Counted from the stretch's first letter, positions 35,133-44,284 are shown. The stretch: 64,000 nucleotides of DNA from Microbulbifer rhizosphaerae (GCF_014191725.1 NZ_JACHWZ010000005.1:186001-250000); one strand, 5' to 3'. Notes: a model not told the origin generated them from the sequence alone. Numbers and translations: made by a program.

Positions 35133-35163
35133 GATTCTTGCGGAGATCGGTCTGAAAGGGGGC

Positions 35164-35337
35164 TCATGGCCGCACGCAGCGCACCAGTACCTTGCTCTCC
35201 AGTTCCTGCTCCATACAGTGAAATTGCTGGCCGTTTACGGTCAGTGTGTCGGGGGCTCCCTTGGGCTCGGTTGTGGCACAACCGGCAACTCCTGTCGCCA
35301 TGGCCGCTGCAAGCAGAATACAACGCAACTTCTGCAC
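35164..35337 (-). CDS. Small lipoprotein of 57 residues
   Basis: GTG start at 35337 behind GAGG. The protein begins MQKLRCILLAAAMATGVAGC, a lipoprotein signal with lipobox VAGC (Cys20). The mature part has 38 residues with ATTEPKGAPDTLTVNGQQF, then HCMEQELESKVLVRC and ends VRP, so a Cys pair (41 and 54) could form a disulfide. No family is recognised. It is convergent with AraC regulator 3 and is the last of three small lipoprotein genes on this strand. Confidence 0.7.
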   Translation of the reverse strand: MQKLRCILLAAAMATGVAGCATTEPKGAPDTLTVNGQQFHCMEQELESKVLVRCVRP

Positions 35338-35529
35338 CGCGGATACCTCACAGCTTTTCGGGTGGGCGCGGATTCACTCCGCTCCTTTACTGAGCCTAGA
35401 GGAAGCATCTGTCAGGGTGAGGCTTTTGATGCCATTTTGTATAAAGCTGCGACTGGCGGTAATGCTGTTCAGCTATGCAATATCGGTGATCAATACGGGC
35501 TGCTTTTGGTACTGTTGCACAGAAAACTC
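35338..35529. other. Gap between small lipoprotein genes
   Basis: No gene recognised in these 192 bases. The terminator of the next lipoprotein gene lies at its right edge. Confidence 0.4.
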
Positions 35530-35573
35530 CCGCGGCTGTTAGCTCATTCCTTTGAAAATGCTAACAGCGGCGG
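35530..35573 (-). terminator. Long hairpin downstream of the Gly/His/Tyr/Arg-rich lipoprotein gene
   Basis: Arms CCGCGGCTGTTAGC (35530-35543) and GCTAACAGCGGCGG (35560-35573) pair at 13 of 14 positions around 16 bases. On minus the stem is followed by GGGAGTTTTCTG, a weak T-run. Confidence 0.6.
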
Positions 35574-35614
35574 AAGGACTGGTCGGTATGACCAAGGTAT
35601 GAGGTCAACCGGGT

Positions 35615-36037
35615 TTAGCGGTGGCCTCTGCGAAAGCTCCGGTGACCTCGATGAATGTGATGTCCCCGGTGGATGCGGTGTCCCCGGTGGATGCGGTGTC
35701 CCCGGTAGATGCGGTCTCCCCGGTGGAGACGATGTCCCCGATAGAGGCGGTCTCCCCGGTAGTAGTGGTGCCCGCGATAGCCTCGATAGTAGGGACGGCC
35801 GTAGCGGTAATAGGACCGGCCTTGGTAGAAACGATAGCGCGGTTGGTAGCGGTAACGGTAATAGCGCGGCGACGAATAGAAGAAATAGGCCCCGGAGGAT
35901 GGGTACACATAGGGGCGCGCATAGGGATAGGAGTAATAGGAACTGCCGCCGTAGTAACCGTCGGCCACGCAGGCACTCAGACCGAGGCCGGTGCTGACAG
36001 TGATGGCGATCAGGCTTGTCTTCAATAGTCTATTCAT
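35615..36037 (-). CDS. Tyr/Arg/His/Gly-rich lipoprotein with hexapeptide repeats
   Basis: 140 residues. Signal and lipobox GLSAC place the lipidated Cys at 23. The mature protein is almost wholly Tyr, Arg, Gly, Ser and Pro up to about 90 (YYGGSSYYSYPYARPYVYPS), then switches to tandem RGHRIH-type hexapeptides to the C-terminus. Such sequences are probably disordered, strongly basic and potentially metal- or polyanion-binding. The ribosome site CGGAG is suitable. No known family. The repeat tail is coded by 18-bp DNA repeats and may vary between strains. Confidence 0.7.
   Translation of the reverse strand: MNRLLKTSLIAITVSTGLGLSACVADGYYGGSSYYSYPYARPYVYPSSGAYFFYSSPRYYRYRYQPRYRFYQGRSYYRYGRPYYRGYRGHHYYRGDRLYRGHRLHRGDRIYRGHRIHRGHRIHRGHHIHRGHRSFRRGHR
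35650..35760. repeat. 18-bp tandem repeats coding the hexapeptide tail
   Basis: At least five imperfect copies of GTCCCCGGTGGATGCGGT-like units on plus, corresponding to HRIHRG-type hexapeptides on minus. The first copies are nearly identical, the later ones diverged. Confidence 0.85.
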
Positions 36038-36124
36038 AGTGCAAACTCCGAAGTGGGGAAAACCCGTTGGTTACGGCTTCCCTGCGACACTGGATGTCGC
36101 TCGCCTTGGGATTCGCTGAATGGG

Positions 36125-36406
36125 CTAGAGCGGTCTCGCCCGCGGGGGTAGGGGTCCGTAGTAGTAGGGACGATAGCGACGGTGCGGTATGGGCTGGTCA
36201 AAGCCGCCATGCCGGTAGTAGTTGGGGTGGCGCACACTGTGGCAGACGCCGTTGGGATGGCAGTGGTAGTAGGGGCCGCGGACCTCGTAGTGAGGCCTGC
36301 TGGCGCCTCCCCCCACGTAGCCGGTATCGGTACAGGCCGGCAGTGTGGCGGCGGCCAGGACGCAGCCGGCTCCGGTGAGCAGTCGCCTGCTGGACTGGGG
36401 CTTCAT
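36125..36406 (-). CDS. Tyr/His/Arg/Pro-rich small lipoprotein
   Basis: 93 residues with a strong GGAGGT ribosome site. The signal sequence ends in TLPAC (Cys25). The mature part is rich in Tyr, His, Arg, Pro and Gly (YYHCHPNGVCHSVRHPNYY) and ends RPYYYGPLPPRARPL. A CHPNGVC pair with flanking His could bind metal. Composition matches the 140-residue lipoprotein downstream, so the two are likely related and co-transcribed. No family recognised. Confidence 0.65.
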   Translation of the reverse strand: MKPQSSRRLLTGAGCVLAAATLPACTDTGYVGGGASRPHYEVRGPYYHCHPNGVCHSVRHPNYYRHGGFDQPIPHRRYRPYYYGPLPPRARPL

Positions 36407-36521
36407 TGAGACCTCCGCGCCGATTGGCGGGTAAATCGTCTAATTTTCAGCCTAGCAGCATTGGCGCGATTTTCATTTATTTTTTAGCGAGAGAGGGCGA
36501 ACACAGGGCTCGCCCCAAGGA

Positions 36522-38069
36522 TCAGCTGCTGGGCAGTAGCTCCGCATCGACGAAATCGCGGTAGATAGCGCTGGCCAGCAGCGCCTTGGCCTCGGCGATA
36601 TCCGGGGCGAAATAGCGGTCCCTGTCATAGAAGGAGACCCGCTCGCGCAGCTTGGTTTTAGCGGCCTCCAGCTTGGCCGAGGTCTTCAGCGGGGCGCGGA
36701 AATCCAGGCCCTGGCAGGCGGCCAGCAGTTCCACCGCGAGAATGCCGCAGGTGTTGTCGGCCATCTCCCGCAGGCGACGGCCGGCGAAAGTGGCCATGGA
36801 CACGTGGTCCTCCTGGTTGGCGGAGGTGGGCAGGGAATCCACGCTGGCCGGGTGGGCCAGGGATTTGTTTTCGCTGGCCAGTGCCGCCGCGGTGACCTGG
36901 GCGATCATAAAGCCGGAGTTGACCCCGCCGTTATCCACTAGGAAAGGCGGCAGCCCGGACAGATTTGTGTCGATCAGCAGCGCCGTGCGCCGCTCGGACA
37001 GAGCACCGATTTCCGCCAGTGCCAGGGCTAGGTTGTCGGCCACCATGGCCACCGGTTCGGCGTGGAAGTTGCCACCGGAAATAATGTCGGAATTTCCCGG
37101 GTTTTCCTCGTCGGTAAATACCAAAGGGTTGTCGGACACGCCGTTGGCCTCGGCCAGAAGGACTTCCGCGGCAAAGCGGATCTGCTGTAGGCAGGCGCCC
37201 ATCACCTGGGGCTGGCAGCGCAGTGAGTAGGGGTCCTGCACCTTCTCGCAGCCCCGATGTGACTCGCTGATTTCGCTGCTATCGCCGAGCAGCTCGCGGT
37301 AGGCGGCCGCCACCTGGCGCTGGGCGCGTTGCCCGCGCGCCGCGTGGATGCGGTCGTCAAAGGGGCGGCGCGAACCTTTCGCCGCCTCCAGCGCCAGGGA
37401 GCCGGTGACGATTCCCCCGGCGAACAGGTCCTCGGCGGCGAAGAGGCCGAGCAGCGCGAAGGCGGCGGAGGCCTGGGTGCCGTTGAGCAGTGCCAAGCCC
37501 TCTTTGGGCGCCAGGGTGAGCGGTTCCAGGCCGGCCACTTTCAGTCCTTCTTTTGCCGGTTTGCGTTCGCCGTCGACAAACACCTCGCCCTCGCCCAGCA
37601 GCACCACGCTCATATGCGCCAGCGGCGCCAGGTCGCCGGAGGCGCCCACGGAACCCTTTTCCGGAATCGCCGGGAAGACGCTGGCGTTGACCAGCTTGAT
37701 CAGTGCCTCGATCAGCTCTGCGCGCACCCCGGAAAATCCGCGCGCGAGGGAGTTGATCTTCAGTACCATCAGCAGGCGCACTGTGGCCTCGTCCATAAAA
37801 TTGCCGGTGCCGGCGGCGTGGGACAGAACGATGGCTCGCTGCAGGGTTTCCAGGTCTTTCTGCTCGATACGGGTGTTGGCCAGCAGACCGAATCCGGTGT
37901 TGATGCCGTAGACGGTGCGGCCCTCGCTGAGCACCTGGGCCACGGTTTTTTCCGAGGCCGCGATGGCCGGGTAGGCGGCTTTGTTCAGCGACAGTTTCAC
38001 CGGCTCTCGGGCGACGCGGCGCAGTTGGGCCAGGCTCAGTTGGCCGGGGTTGATTTCCAATTGGTACAT
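36522..38069 (-). CDS. hutH: Histidine ammonia-lyase
   Basis: 515 residues from ATG 38069 behind AGAGAG ([10 protein letters not shown]). It deaminates histidine to urocanate, the first step of the hut pathway. The MIO prosthetic group forms from Ala-Ser-Gly in [20 protein letters not shown] and the C-terminal [11 protein letters not shown] are conserved catalytic or binding blocks. It is the last of hutC-hutU-hutH on minus, separated from hutU by 193 bases with a palindromic repeat. Confidence 0.97.
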   Translation of the reverse strand: MYQLEINPGQLSLAQLRRVAREPVKLSLNKAAYPAIAASEKTVAQVLSEGRTVYGINTGFGLLANTRIEQKDLETLQRAIVLSHAAGTGNFMDEATVRLLMVLKINSLARGFSGVRAELIEALIKLVNASVFPAIPEKGSVGASGDLAPLAHMSVVLLGEGEVFVDGERKPAKEGLKVAGLEPLTLAPKEGLALLNGTQASAAFALLGLFAAEDLFAGGIVTGSLALEAAKGSRRPFDDRIHAARGQRAQRQVAAAYRELLGDSSEISESHRGCEKVQDPYSLRCQPQVMGACLQQIRFAAEVLLAEANGVSDNPLVFTDEENPGNSDIISGGNFHAEPVAMVADNLALALAEIGALSERRTALLIDTNLSGLPPFLVDNGGVNSGFMIAQVTAAALASENKSLAHPASVDSLPTSANQEDHVSMATFAGRRLREMADNTCGILAVELLAACQGLDFRAPLKTSAKLEAAKTKLRERVSFYDRDRYFAPDIAEAKALLASAIYRDFVDAELLPSS

Positions 38070-38109
38070 AAACTCTCTCACCAAAAATGCCGGTTGTGTG
38101 TTGCATTCT

Positions 38110-38262
38110 GTTGTTTGTGGCGAGCCTGCGGCCCGCGTGCGGAGCTGGAGCCTTCAGCGCTCAAAGGCAAACAGCTCGGCGTTAACTCGCGCCATCCATG
38201 GCGCTCGGCCTTCGGCCAGCTAAAGCTGTTCAAATCGGCAGTCCTGCCGATTTGTCCCGGGC
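38110..38262. repeat. Diverged palindromic repeats between hutU and hutH
   Basis: It contains GCGGAGCTGGAGCC-type sequence like family D, GGCGCTCGGCCTTCGGCCAGC hairpins, and an AATCGGCA/TGCCGATT inverted pair (38234-38257). Confidence 0.6.
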
Positions 38263-39939
38263 TCAGTTCTTCAACATCGGCAGGTCCAGCCCCTGCTCCA
38301 CCGCGCAGTTTTTCGCGATCTCGTAACCCGCATCCGCATGGCGCATCACGCCGGTGGCCGGGTCGTTCCACAGCACACGGGCGATGCGTTTGGCGGCGGC
38401 TTCGGTGCCGTCGCAGACGATCACCACGCCGGCGTGTTGGCTAAAGCCCATGCCCACCCCGCCGCCGTGATGGAGGGAGACCCAGGTGGCGCCGGAGGCG
38501 GTGTTGAGCAGCGCGTTCAGGAGCGGCCAGTCGGAGACCGCAGCGGAGCCGTCCATCATGGATTCGGTTTCGCGGTTGGGACTGGCCACGGAGCCGCTGT
38601 CCAAGTGGTCGCGCCCGATCACCACTGGCGCTTCCAGTTCGCCGCTGGCCACCATCTCATTGAAGGCCAGCGCCAGGCGCGCGCGGTCCTTCAGTCCCAC
38701 CCAGCAGATCCGCGCCGGCAGGCCCTGGAACTGGATGCGTTGGCGGGCCATATCCAGCCAGTTGTGCAGCTGCGGGTCGTCCGGGATCAGTTCTTTCACC
38801 TTGGCGTCGGTCTTGTAGATATCCTCGGGATTGCCGGACAGTGCCGCCCAGCGGAAGGGGCCGATACCCTCGCAGAACAGCGGACGGATATAAGCGGGCA
38901 CGAAGCCGGGGAAATTGAAGGCGTTTTTGACCCCTTCCTCGAACGCCATCTGGCGGATGTTGTTGCCGTAGTCCAGGGTGGCGGCGCCGCGCTCTTGCAG
39001 TTCCAGCATCGCGGTGACCTGGATAGCCATGGATTTCTTGGCCTCCTTCACCACCAGCGCTGGATCTTTGCGGCGCATTTCCGCGGCCTGCTCCAGGGTC
39101 CAGCCCTTCGGCAAATAGCCGTTCAGCGGATCGTGGGCGGAGGTCTGGTCGGTCACCGCGTCGGGCAGGAGTTTGCGCGCAACGATTTCCGGAAAAATAT
39201 CCGCGCAATTGCCCAACAGGCCCACGGAAACCGCTTCGTCTTGACTCTTTGCGTCTTCGATAATCTGCAGCGCCTCGTCCAGGCTGGTGGCTTTTTTATC
39301 GAGGTAGCCGGTGCGCAGGCGGAAGTCGATGCGGGTCTCGTCGCACTCCACCGCGAGCATGCTGAAGCCGGCCATGGTGGCCGCCAGCGGTTGGGCGCCG
39401 CCCATGCCGCCGAGGCCGCCGGTCAGTATCCATTTGCCCTTGGCCTCGCCTTGGAAATGCTGGCGGGCCACTGCGGCAAAAGTTTCATAAGTGCCCTGCA
39501 CAATGCCCTGGGAGCCGATATAGATCCAGGAGCCGGCGGTCATCTGGCCGTACATCATCAGGCCTTTTTTATCCAGCTCGTTGAAGTGCTCCCAGTTGGC
39601 CCAGTGGGGCACCAGGTTGGAGTTGGCGATCAGCACCCGCGGCGCGTCGGCGTGGGTTTTGAAAACGCCCACCGGCTTGCCGGATTGCACCAGCAGGGTT
39701 TCGTCTTCATCCAGGCGCTTGAGCACTTCGACGATTTTGTCGAAGCACTCCCAGTCCCGCGCGGCGCGGCCGATACCACCATAGACGACCAGATCCTCCG
39801 GGCGCTCGGCCACTTCCGGGTCCAGGTTGTTCATCAGCATGCGCAGCGGCGCCTCGGTGAGCCAGCTCTTGGCGCTGAGCTCGGTGCCGCGGGGGGCGAT
39901 GATTTTGCGGCTGGGGTCATGGCGTTTGTCGGTGGTCAT
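38263..39939 (-). CDS. hutU: Urocanate hydratase
   Basis: 558 residues, standard length. It adds water to urocanate to give imidazolonepropionate using tightly bound NAD+ as electrophile. Visible blocks include [30 protein letters not shown], the NAD-binding [13 protein letters not shown] and the conserved Cys in [30 protein letters not shown] near the C-terminus is typical. It lies between hutC and hutH. Confidence 0.97.
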   Translation of the reverse strand: MTTDKRHDPSRKIIAPRGTELSAKSWLTEAPLRMLMNNLDPEVAERPEDLVVYGGIGRAARDWECFDKIVEVLKRLDEDETLLVQSGKPVGVFKTHADAPRVLIANSNLVPHWANWEHFNELDKKGLMMYGQMTAGSWIYIGSQGIVQGTYETFAAVARQHFQGEAKGKWILTGGLGGMGGAQPLAATMAGFSMLAVECDETRIDFRLRTGYLDKKATSLDEALQIIEDAKSQDEAVSVGLLGNCADIFPEIVARKLLPDAVTDQTSAHDPLNGYLPKGWTLEQAAEMRRKDPALVVKEAKKSMAIQVTAMLELQERGAATLDYGNNIRQMAFEEGVKNAFNFPGFVPAYIRPLFCEGIGPFRWAALSGNPEDIYKTDAKVKELIPDDPQLHNWLDMARQRIQFQGLPARICWVGLKDRARLALAFNEMVASGELEAPVVIGRDHLDSGSVASPNRETESMMDGSAAVSDWPLLNALLNTASGATWVSLHHGGGVGMGFSQHAGVVIVCDGTEAAAKRIARVLWNDPATGVMRHADAGYEIAKNCAVEQGLDLPMLKN

Positions 39940-39991
39940 TTTTAACCTCGCAAAAATTTATCCCAAAGCGTTAGATAATTGGCTCTTTTTT

Positions 39992-40026
39992 TGTAGGAGC
40001 GGCGGGGCCGCCCCGCCGCTCCTACA
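39992..40026. repeat. Palindrome family A, compact perfect copy
   Basis: Sixteen-base perfect arms (TGTAGGAGCGGCGGGG) around CCG, in the hutC-hutU gap. Confidence 0.9.
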
Positions 40027-40035
40027 GGTGTATAT

Positions 40036-40806
40036 TCAAAATCGGAGCTGTGCGCCAAGCCGGTAGCGACTGCCCGGATGCACCAGCCGCGCAAAGCTCA
40101 CGGTGCCGGTACTGCTTTTGGTGCGCCGCCAGACCTGCAGGCAGGCACTGCCGGCTTCCAGTTCCAGCGCCTCGCCCACCGCCGCTTCCGCGACGATCGC
40201 TTCCACTGTGGTGTCCACTTCGGTCAGAGGGGCCACCCGGGAAAGATAGGCGTTGGGGGTGGTGCTGGAGAAATCCTGCTGCAGGTAGTCCGGCGCCAGT
40301 TGCGGGTTGGTGAATCGCTCTTCCCATTGGATCGGCAGGCCGTTGTCGCAGTGCACGATGACCGAATGGAACACCGGCGCACCCTGCGGCAGGCCCAGGG
40401 CGTGGGCCACGTTGGCCTCCGCCGTCGTTTCCCGCAGCAGCAGGATGCGGCTGCTGTAGCTGTGGCCGCGGGCGCTGACCTCGTCGGCGATATTGCGCAC
40501 TTCCAGTAGGGAGCCCGCGGGTACCGGCTCGGCCACGAAGGTGCCCAGGCCCTGGGAGCGCATCAGTACCCCCTCGTCGGTCAGTTCGCTCAGGGCGCGG
40601 CGCGCGGTCATACGGCTGACCCCGAACTCCTGGGCCAACTGATTCTCTGAGGGGACCTGGGAGTGCACCGCCCAGCGGCCGGACTCAATCTGCCCGCGGA
40701 TATGGCGCTTGATGGCGACGTAACGGGGCTCTCCTCGCGCCGAGGGCCTTTTACCCTCCGCTGAGGGCTTTTTGCCCCCCGCTGAGGGCTCTCTTGCAGT
40801 ATTCAT
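40036..40806 (-). CDS. hutC: Histidine utilisation repressor HutC (GntR family)
   Basis: 256 residues from ATG 40806 (NTAREPSAGG); a longer frame to 40893 would run through the operator. The GntR winged helix (about 29-95: SQVPSENQLAQEFGVSRMTARRALSEL) is followed by the UTRA effector domain (about 115-250), which binds urocanate in this family. The first 25 residues hold a PSAxGK repeat (GGKKPSAEGKRPSARG). It lies between hutU and the divergent hutI, with an operator in the gap, so autoregulation and control of both arms is likely. Confidence 0.93.
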   Translation of the reverse strand: MNTAREPSAGGKKPSAEGKRPSARGEPRYVAIKRHIRGQIESGRWAVHSQVPSENQLAQEFGVSRMTARRALSELTDEGVLMRSQGLGTFVAEPVPAGSLLEVRNIADEVSARGHSYSSRILLLRETTAEANVAHALGLPQGAPVFHSVIVHCDNGLPIQWEERFTNPQLAPDYLQQDFSSTTPNAYLSRVAPLTEVDTTVEAIVAEAAVGEALELEAGSACLQVWRRTKSSTGTVSFARLVHPGSRYRLGAQLRF

Positions 40807-40831
40807 GGACTTCGGTAAAGTGCTCCACATA

Positions 40832-40855
40832 CTTGTATATGGTTGTATATACAAG
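40832..40855. promoter_or_regulatory. HutC operator
   Basis: TTGTATATACAA is a perfect palindrome (40843-40854), and an extra CTTGTATAT half-site starts at 40832. Known HutC sites in pseudomonads are TTGTATGTACAA-like. It lies 26 bases upstream of the hutC start and about 140 before hutI. Confidence 0.8.
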
Positions 40856-40997
40856 ATTCTGGTTACTATGGTGGCCGCACCGGCCGGTGTCAAGCCTCCC
40901 CTGTGGGAGCCAGCGCGGGATACTATTGGGGAGCCTGCTCGTGAGGATACCGAGCGTCTATGGTTAACAAGAGGAAAACCGCGCCTGCGGGAAAGCT

Positions 40998-42242
40998 ATG
41001 ACAGAACGCTGCGAGCTGCTGATTACCAATGTCCACGCCGCCACCATGGACCCCTCCCTGCCCGGCGCCTACGGCGCGGTGGAGGATGCCGCGGTGGCGG
41101 TTACCGGCGGCCGCATCGTGTGGCTGGGTCCGCGCACCGAACTGCCGGACACCACTCCCGACGAGGTGGTGGACGGCGAGGGCCAGTGGCTGACCCCGGG
41201 CCTGGTGGACTGCCACACCCACTTGGTCTACGGCGGCCACCGCGCCTCCGAGTACGCCCGCCGCCTGGGAGGCGAGAGTTACGAAGAGGTGGCCCGCGCA
41301 GGCGGCGGCATTCTGTCCACGGTGCGAGCCACCCGTGCGGCCAGCGCCGAACAGCTGTACCGCGCCGCCGAACCCCGACTGCGCGCGCTGATGGCCGAGG
41401 GCGTGACCACCGTGGAGATCAAATCCGGCTACGGCCTGGACCTGGATACCGAACTGAAACAGTTGCGCACAGCGCGCCGCCTGGCCCAGCACCACCCGGT
41501 GAGTATCACCACTACCTGCCTGGCCGCCCACGCGCTACCGCCGGAATACGACGGCCGCGTCGACGAATATATCGATCTGGTGTGCGAGGAAATCCTGCCG
41601 GCGGTGTCCAAGGAGCAACTGGCGGATGCGGTGGATATGTTCTGCGAGTCCATCGCCTTTTCCGTCGACCAGTGCCGGCGGGTGATCGACTGCGCGCACA
41701 AGCTGGATCTGCCGATCAAGGTACACGCGGAGCAGCTCTCCAGCAGCGGCGCCACCGCCATGGCCGCGGCCGCCGGCGCCCTGTCCGCGGATCATATTGA
41801 GTACATTACCGAAATGGATGTGGCCGCCATGGCCGAGAGCGGCACGGTGGCAGTATTGCTGCCCGGGGCCTTTTACACCCTGCGCGAAACCCGGGTGCCG
41901 CCGGTGGACAGGCTGCGCGCCGCCGGCGTGCCCATGGCCCTGTCCACCGACCTGAACCCCGGCAGCTGCCCCATCGCCTCGCTGCGGCTGATGATGAATA
42001 TGGGCTGCAACCTGTTCGGGTTCACCCCTGCCGAGGCACTGGCCGGAGTGACCCGCGCTGCGGCCCGGGCGCTGGGCCTGTGCTGTTCCCGCGGCGTGCT
42101 GCGCGCCGGGTTGCGTGCGGACATGGTGCTATGGCCCATGGATACTCCCGATCAACTTGCCTATGAAGTGGGCGCGCTGAAACCGGCACGGATTTTCCTC
42201 GCCGGTAGAACAGTAGGAGGCAGAGATGTTACAGCTGGCTGA
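40998..42242 (+). CDS. hutI: Imidazolonepropionase
   Basis: 414 residues, the normal length. An amidohydrolase that opens the imidazolone ring to N-formimidoyl-L-glutamate. The metal site DCHTHLVYGGHR is near residue 70, the substrate-binding GTVAVLLPGAFY is present, and the metal Asp lies in ALSTDLNPGS. It begins the plus arm of the hut locus; its 3' end overlaps hutG by 17 bases. Confidence 0.96.
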   Translation: MTERCELLITNVHAATMDPSLPGAYGAVEDAAVAVTGGRIVWLGPRTELPDTTPDEVVDGEGQWLTPGLVDCHTHLVYGGHRASEYARRLGGESYEEVARAGGGILSTVRATRAASAEQLYRAAEPRLRALMAEGVTTVEIKSGYGLDLDTELKQLRTARRLAQHHPVSITTTCLAAHALPPEYDGRVDEYIDLVCEEILPAVSKEQLADAVDMFCESIAFSVDQCRRVIDCAHKLDLPIKVHAEQLSSSGATAMAAAAGALSADHIEYITEMDVAAMAESGTVAVLLPGAFYTLRETRVPPVDRLRAAGVPMALSTDLNPGSCPIASLRLMMNMGCNLFGFTPAEALAGVTRAAARALGLCCSRGVLRAGLRADMVLWPMDTPDQLAYEVGALKPARIFLAGRTVGGRDVTAG

Positions 42243-43185
42243 TATGCGCCTGTGGAGCGGGCGCACCGATAGCGAGGACGGCAAGGCCGGCGAGCGCTGG
42301 CACCAGCGCATCACACCGCTGCAACTGGACAGTTCTCCGGGTCTGGCGATCCTGGGCTTTGCCTCCGACGAGGGGGTGCGCCGCAACAAAGGCCGCATCG
42401 GCGCCGCCAAGGGCCCGCGCATCCTGCGCCTGGCCATGGCCAACCTGCCCGCCACTTTCGACACACCGATGTACGACGCCGGCAATGTGAAGATTGAAAG
42501 GGAGGACCTGGAATCCGCCCAGTCCATGCTCGGCGCGCGTATCAAGGAGCTGCTGGATGGCGGCCACTTTCCCCTGGTACTGGGCGGCGGCCACGAGGTC
42601 GCGTTCGGCAGCTATCAGGGCATCGCCCGCTGGATGCGCGAGCATCACCGCGACAAGACCCTGGGCATTATCAATTTCGACGCACACCTGGACCTGCGCG
42701 TGCCCTCCCCCCGGGGGTCGTCAGGCACGCCCTTCTACCAGATCGCCGAGCAGTGCGAGATCAACGGCCGTCCCTTCAACTACCTATGTATCGGCGCCGC
42801 CGACAGCGCCAATACCCCGGCGCTGTATAACCGCGCCCGCGAACTGGGTGCACATGTGATCCGCGACCGCGAGATCACCAGTTGGCAGCTGGACAGAGTG
42901 CGGGAACAGATCCGGGAATTTATCGACAGGGTGGACTTCGTCTACCTCACCATCTGTCTGGATTTTTTCCCCGCCGCAGTAATGCCCGCGGTCAGCGCCC
43001 CCGCCGGGCGCGGCGTGTCGCTGGAACTGTTCGAGCCGCTGCTGGATACGGTACTGGAATCGAAAAAGGTGTGCCTGGCGGATATGGCGGAGTTCAATCC
43101 CTATTTCGATATCGAGGACCACGCCGCGCGCACCGCGGCGCGGATTGCGTTTCAGGTTGTCAATGGCGTGGCAGGAACGGGTTAA
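42226..43185 (+). CDS. hutG: Formimidoylglutamase (arginase family)
   Basis: 319 residues. It hydrolyses N-formimidoylglutamate to glutamate and formamide, the last step of the short hut route. Mn-ligand motifs are LGGGHE and NFDAHLDLR. The third motif, normally D-x-D, reads TICLDFFPAAVMPAVSAPA, with Cys in the place of the first Asp. Placement after hutI with a 17-base overlap supports the assignment. Whether the Cys affects activity, or is usual in this lineage, cannot be judged here. Confidence 0.92.
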   Translation: MLQLADMRLWSGRTDSEDGKAGERWHQRITPLQLDSSPGLAILGFASDEGVRRNKGRIGAAKGPRILRLAMANLPATFDTPMYDAGNVKIEREDLESAQSMLGARIKELLDGGHFPLVLGGGHEVAFGSYQGIARWMREHHRDKTLGIINFDAHLDLRVPSPRGSSGTPFYQIAEQCEINGRPFNYLCIGAADSANTPALYNRARELGAHVIRDREITSWQLDRVREQIREFIDRVDFVYLTICLDFFPAAVMPAVSAPAGRGVSLELFEPLLDTVLESKKVCLADMAEFNPYFDIEDHAARTAARIAFQVVNGVAGTG

Positions 43186-43340
43186 AGCCTAGATCTGAGT
43201 TGTATTCAGCGGGAAGAAAGAATATCTGGCGGGACATTCGACATCTCTGGCGACGATACTCACATGCGCCGCGGGAGGGCGGTAAGGTGTCAGCTAAAAG
43301 GGTTTGCATTGTGTGACTAAAAGAGCATAAAGTTGCTCGA

Positions 43341-43356
43341 CGTGATGTGCGTCACA
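43341..43356. promoter_or_regulatory. CRP/Vfr-like site
   Basis: CGTGATGTGCGTCACA matches the TGTGA-N6-TCACA pattern at 9 of 10 positions, about 100 bases upstream of the lipoprotein at 43454. The surrounding 43186-43453 region is otherwise non-coding. Confidence 0.5.
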
Positions 43357-43453
43357 ATAAAAAAAGCAAAATAATTCCGTCAATTGCGAAAACAAAAACA
43401 GGCATTTCCCTATCACTGCGTGCCGCAATAACCGCAAAGAGGCTGAAACCACA

Positions 43454-44140
43454 ATGTTTAAAAAAGCTCTCGCTATCGCTCTTGTTGTTACCCTCTCCGG
43501 CTGCACCTATCTACGCCAGAAGACCATGCCCAGAGATATGGACCTGCTGAGTGGCCCGGCGAGCCTGTTTGACGAGAAAAAGACCGCCGACGCGATACTG
43601 CAGAAATACGGCTATTTCGATGCAAGCGGACAATATACCCCCATTCAGGAAGACGCCGTTCTCGACGGTAACCAGGAAAAGCACCGCAGAAACTCCCTGC
43701 AGGATGAACTGATCGCCCTCTCCAACGAGCGCTGCAACCACTACAAGCGGGTGCTTATGTCAGCCAAAAACCAGGCCAGCGTGCTCTGGGGCAGCACCAG
43801 CCTGCTGATGTCCGGCGCCGGTGCCATAGTGTCACACGCCCCCACTGCCAACGCCTTTTCCGGTGTCGCCGCTGCCGCCACCGGCATCAATTCGGAATAC
43901 GATAAAGCTTACTTCAACGAACTGAGCGTGAATGTAATTATTTCCGGAATAGACAAGAAGCGGGGAGCCGTTCTCGATCAGATCCGGGGTGAGCAGGATA
44001 AAGGCCTGGTAAAGTACTCCGCCCAAAGAGCCATCTCCGAAGTGCTTGAATACCACGGTGCCTGCAGCGCAGTGGCAGGGCTTTCCGCAGCGGGCACATC
44101 GCTGCAGAAGATCTCCAAGGCGCAACTTATCGGCGATTAA
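43454..44140 (+). CDS. Uncharacterised lipoprotein
   Basis: 228 residues. The signal MFKKALAIALVVTLSGC has lipobox LSGC (Cys17). The mature region is largely helical, with NERCNHYKRVLMSAKNQASVLWGS and a small-residue, glycine-rich stretch (about 115-150) that could be a membrane-associated hairpin. Then comes YFNELSVNVIISGIDKKRG and two Cys in all outside the lipobox. No known domain recognised. It stands alone behind a possible CRP site. Confidence 0.7.
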   Translation: MFKKALAIALVVTLSGCTYLRQKTMPRDMDLLSGPASLFDEKKTADAILQKYGYFDASGQYTPIQEDAVLDGNQEKHRRNSLQDELIALSNERCNHYKRVLMSAKNQASVLWGSTSLLMSGAGAIVSHAPTANAFSGVAAAATGINSEYDKAYFNELSVNVIISGIDKKRGAVLDQIRGEQDKGLVKYSAQRAISEVLEYHGACSAVAGLSAAGTSLQKISKAQLIGD

Positions 44141-44284
44141 AATGGATGAGGGCTGTGGTGTACCTACTGCGGCGCGGCTCGCCTCTAAAGATGCCAATGA
44201 GATGGCGGTGGGGCGAACGGCATCCGGCGGTAGTGCCAACAGCTCAATCAACTAATAACTGAGCGCCGCCGGAACAAAGGCATA

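Noticed and set aside
35218..35997. 259-codon plus frame rich in Gly, Asp, Arg and Asn over the small lipoprotein genes
   Set aside because: It is the antisense of the 18-bp repeats and two lipoproteins that have lipoboxes and ribosome sites.
44142..44255. 37-codon frame (MDEGCGVPTAARLA start) after the lipoprotein
   Set aside because: It begins two bases after the lipoprotein stop but has no ribosome site, signal or recognisable motif.
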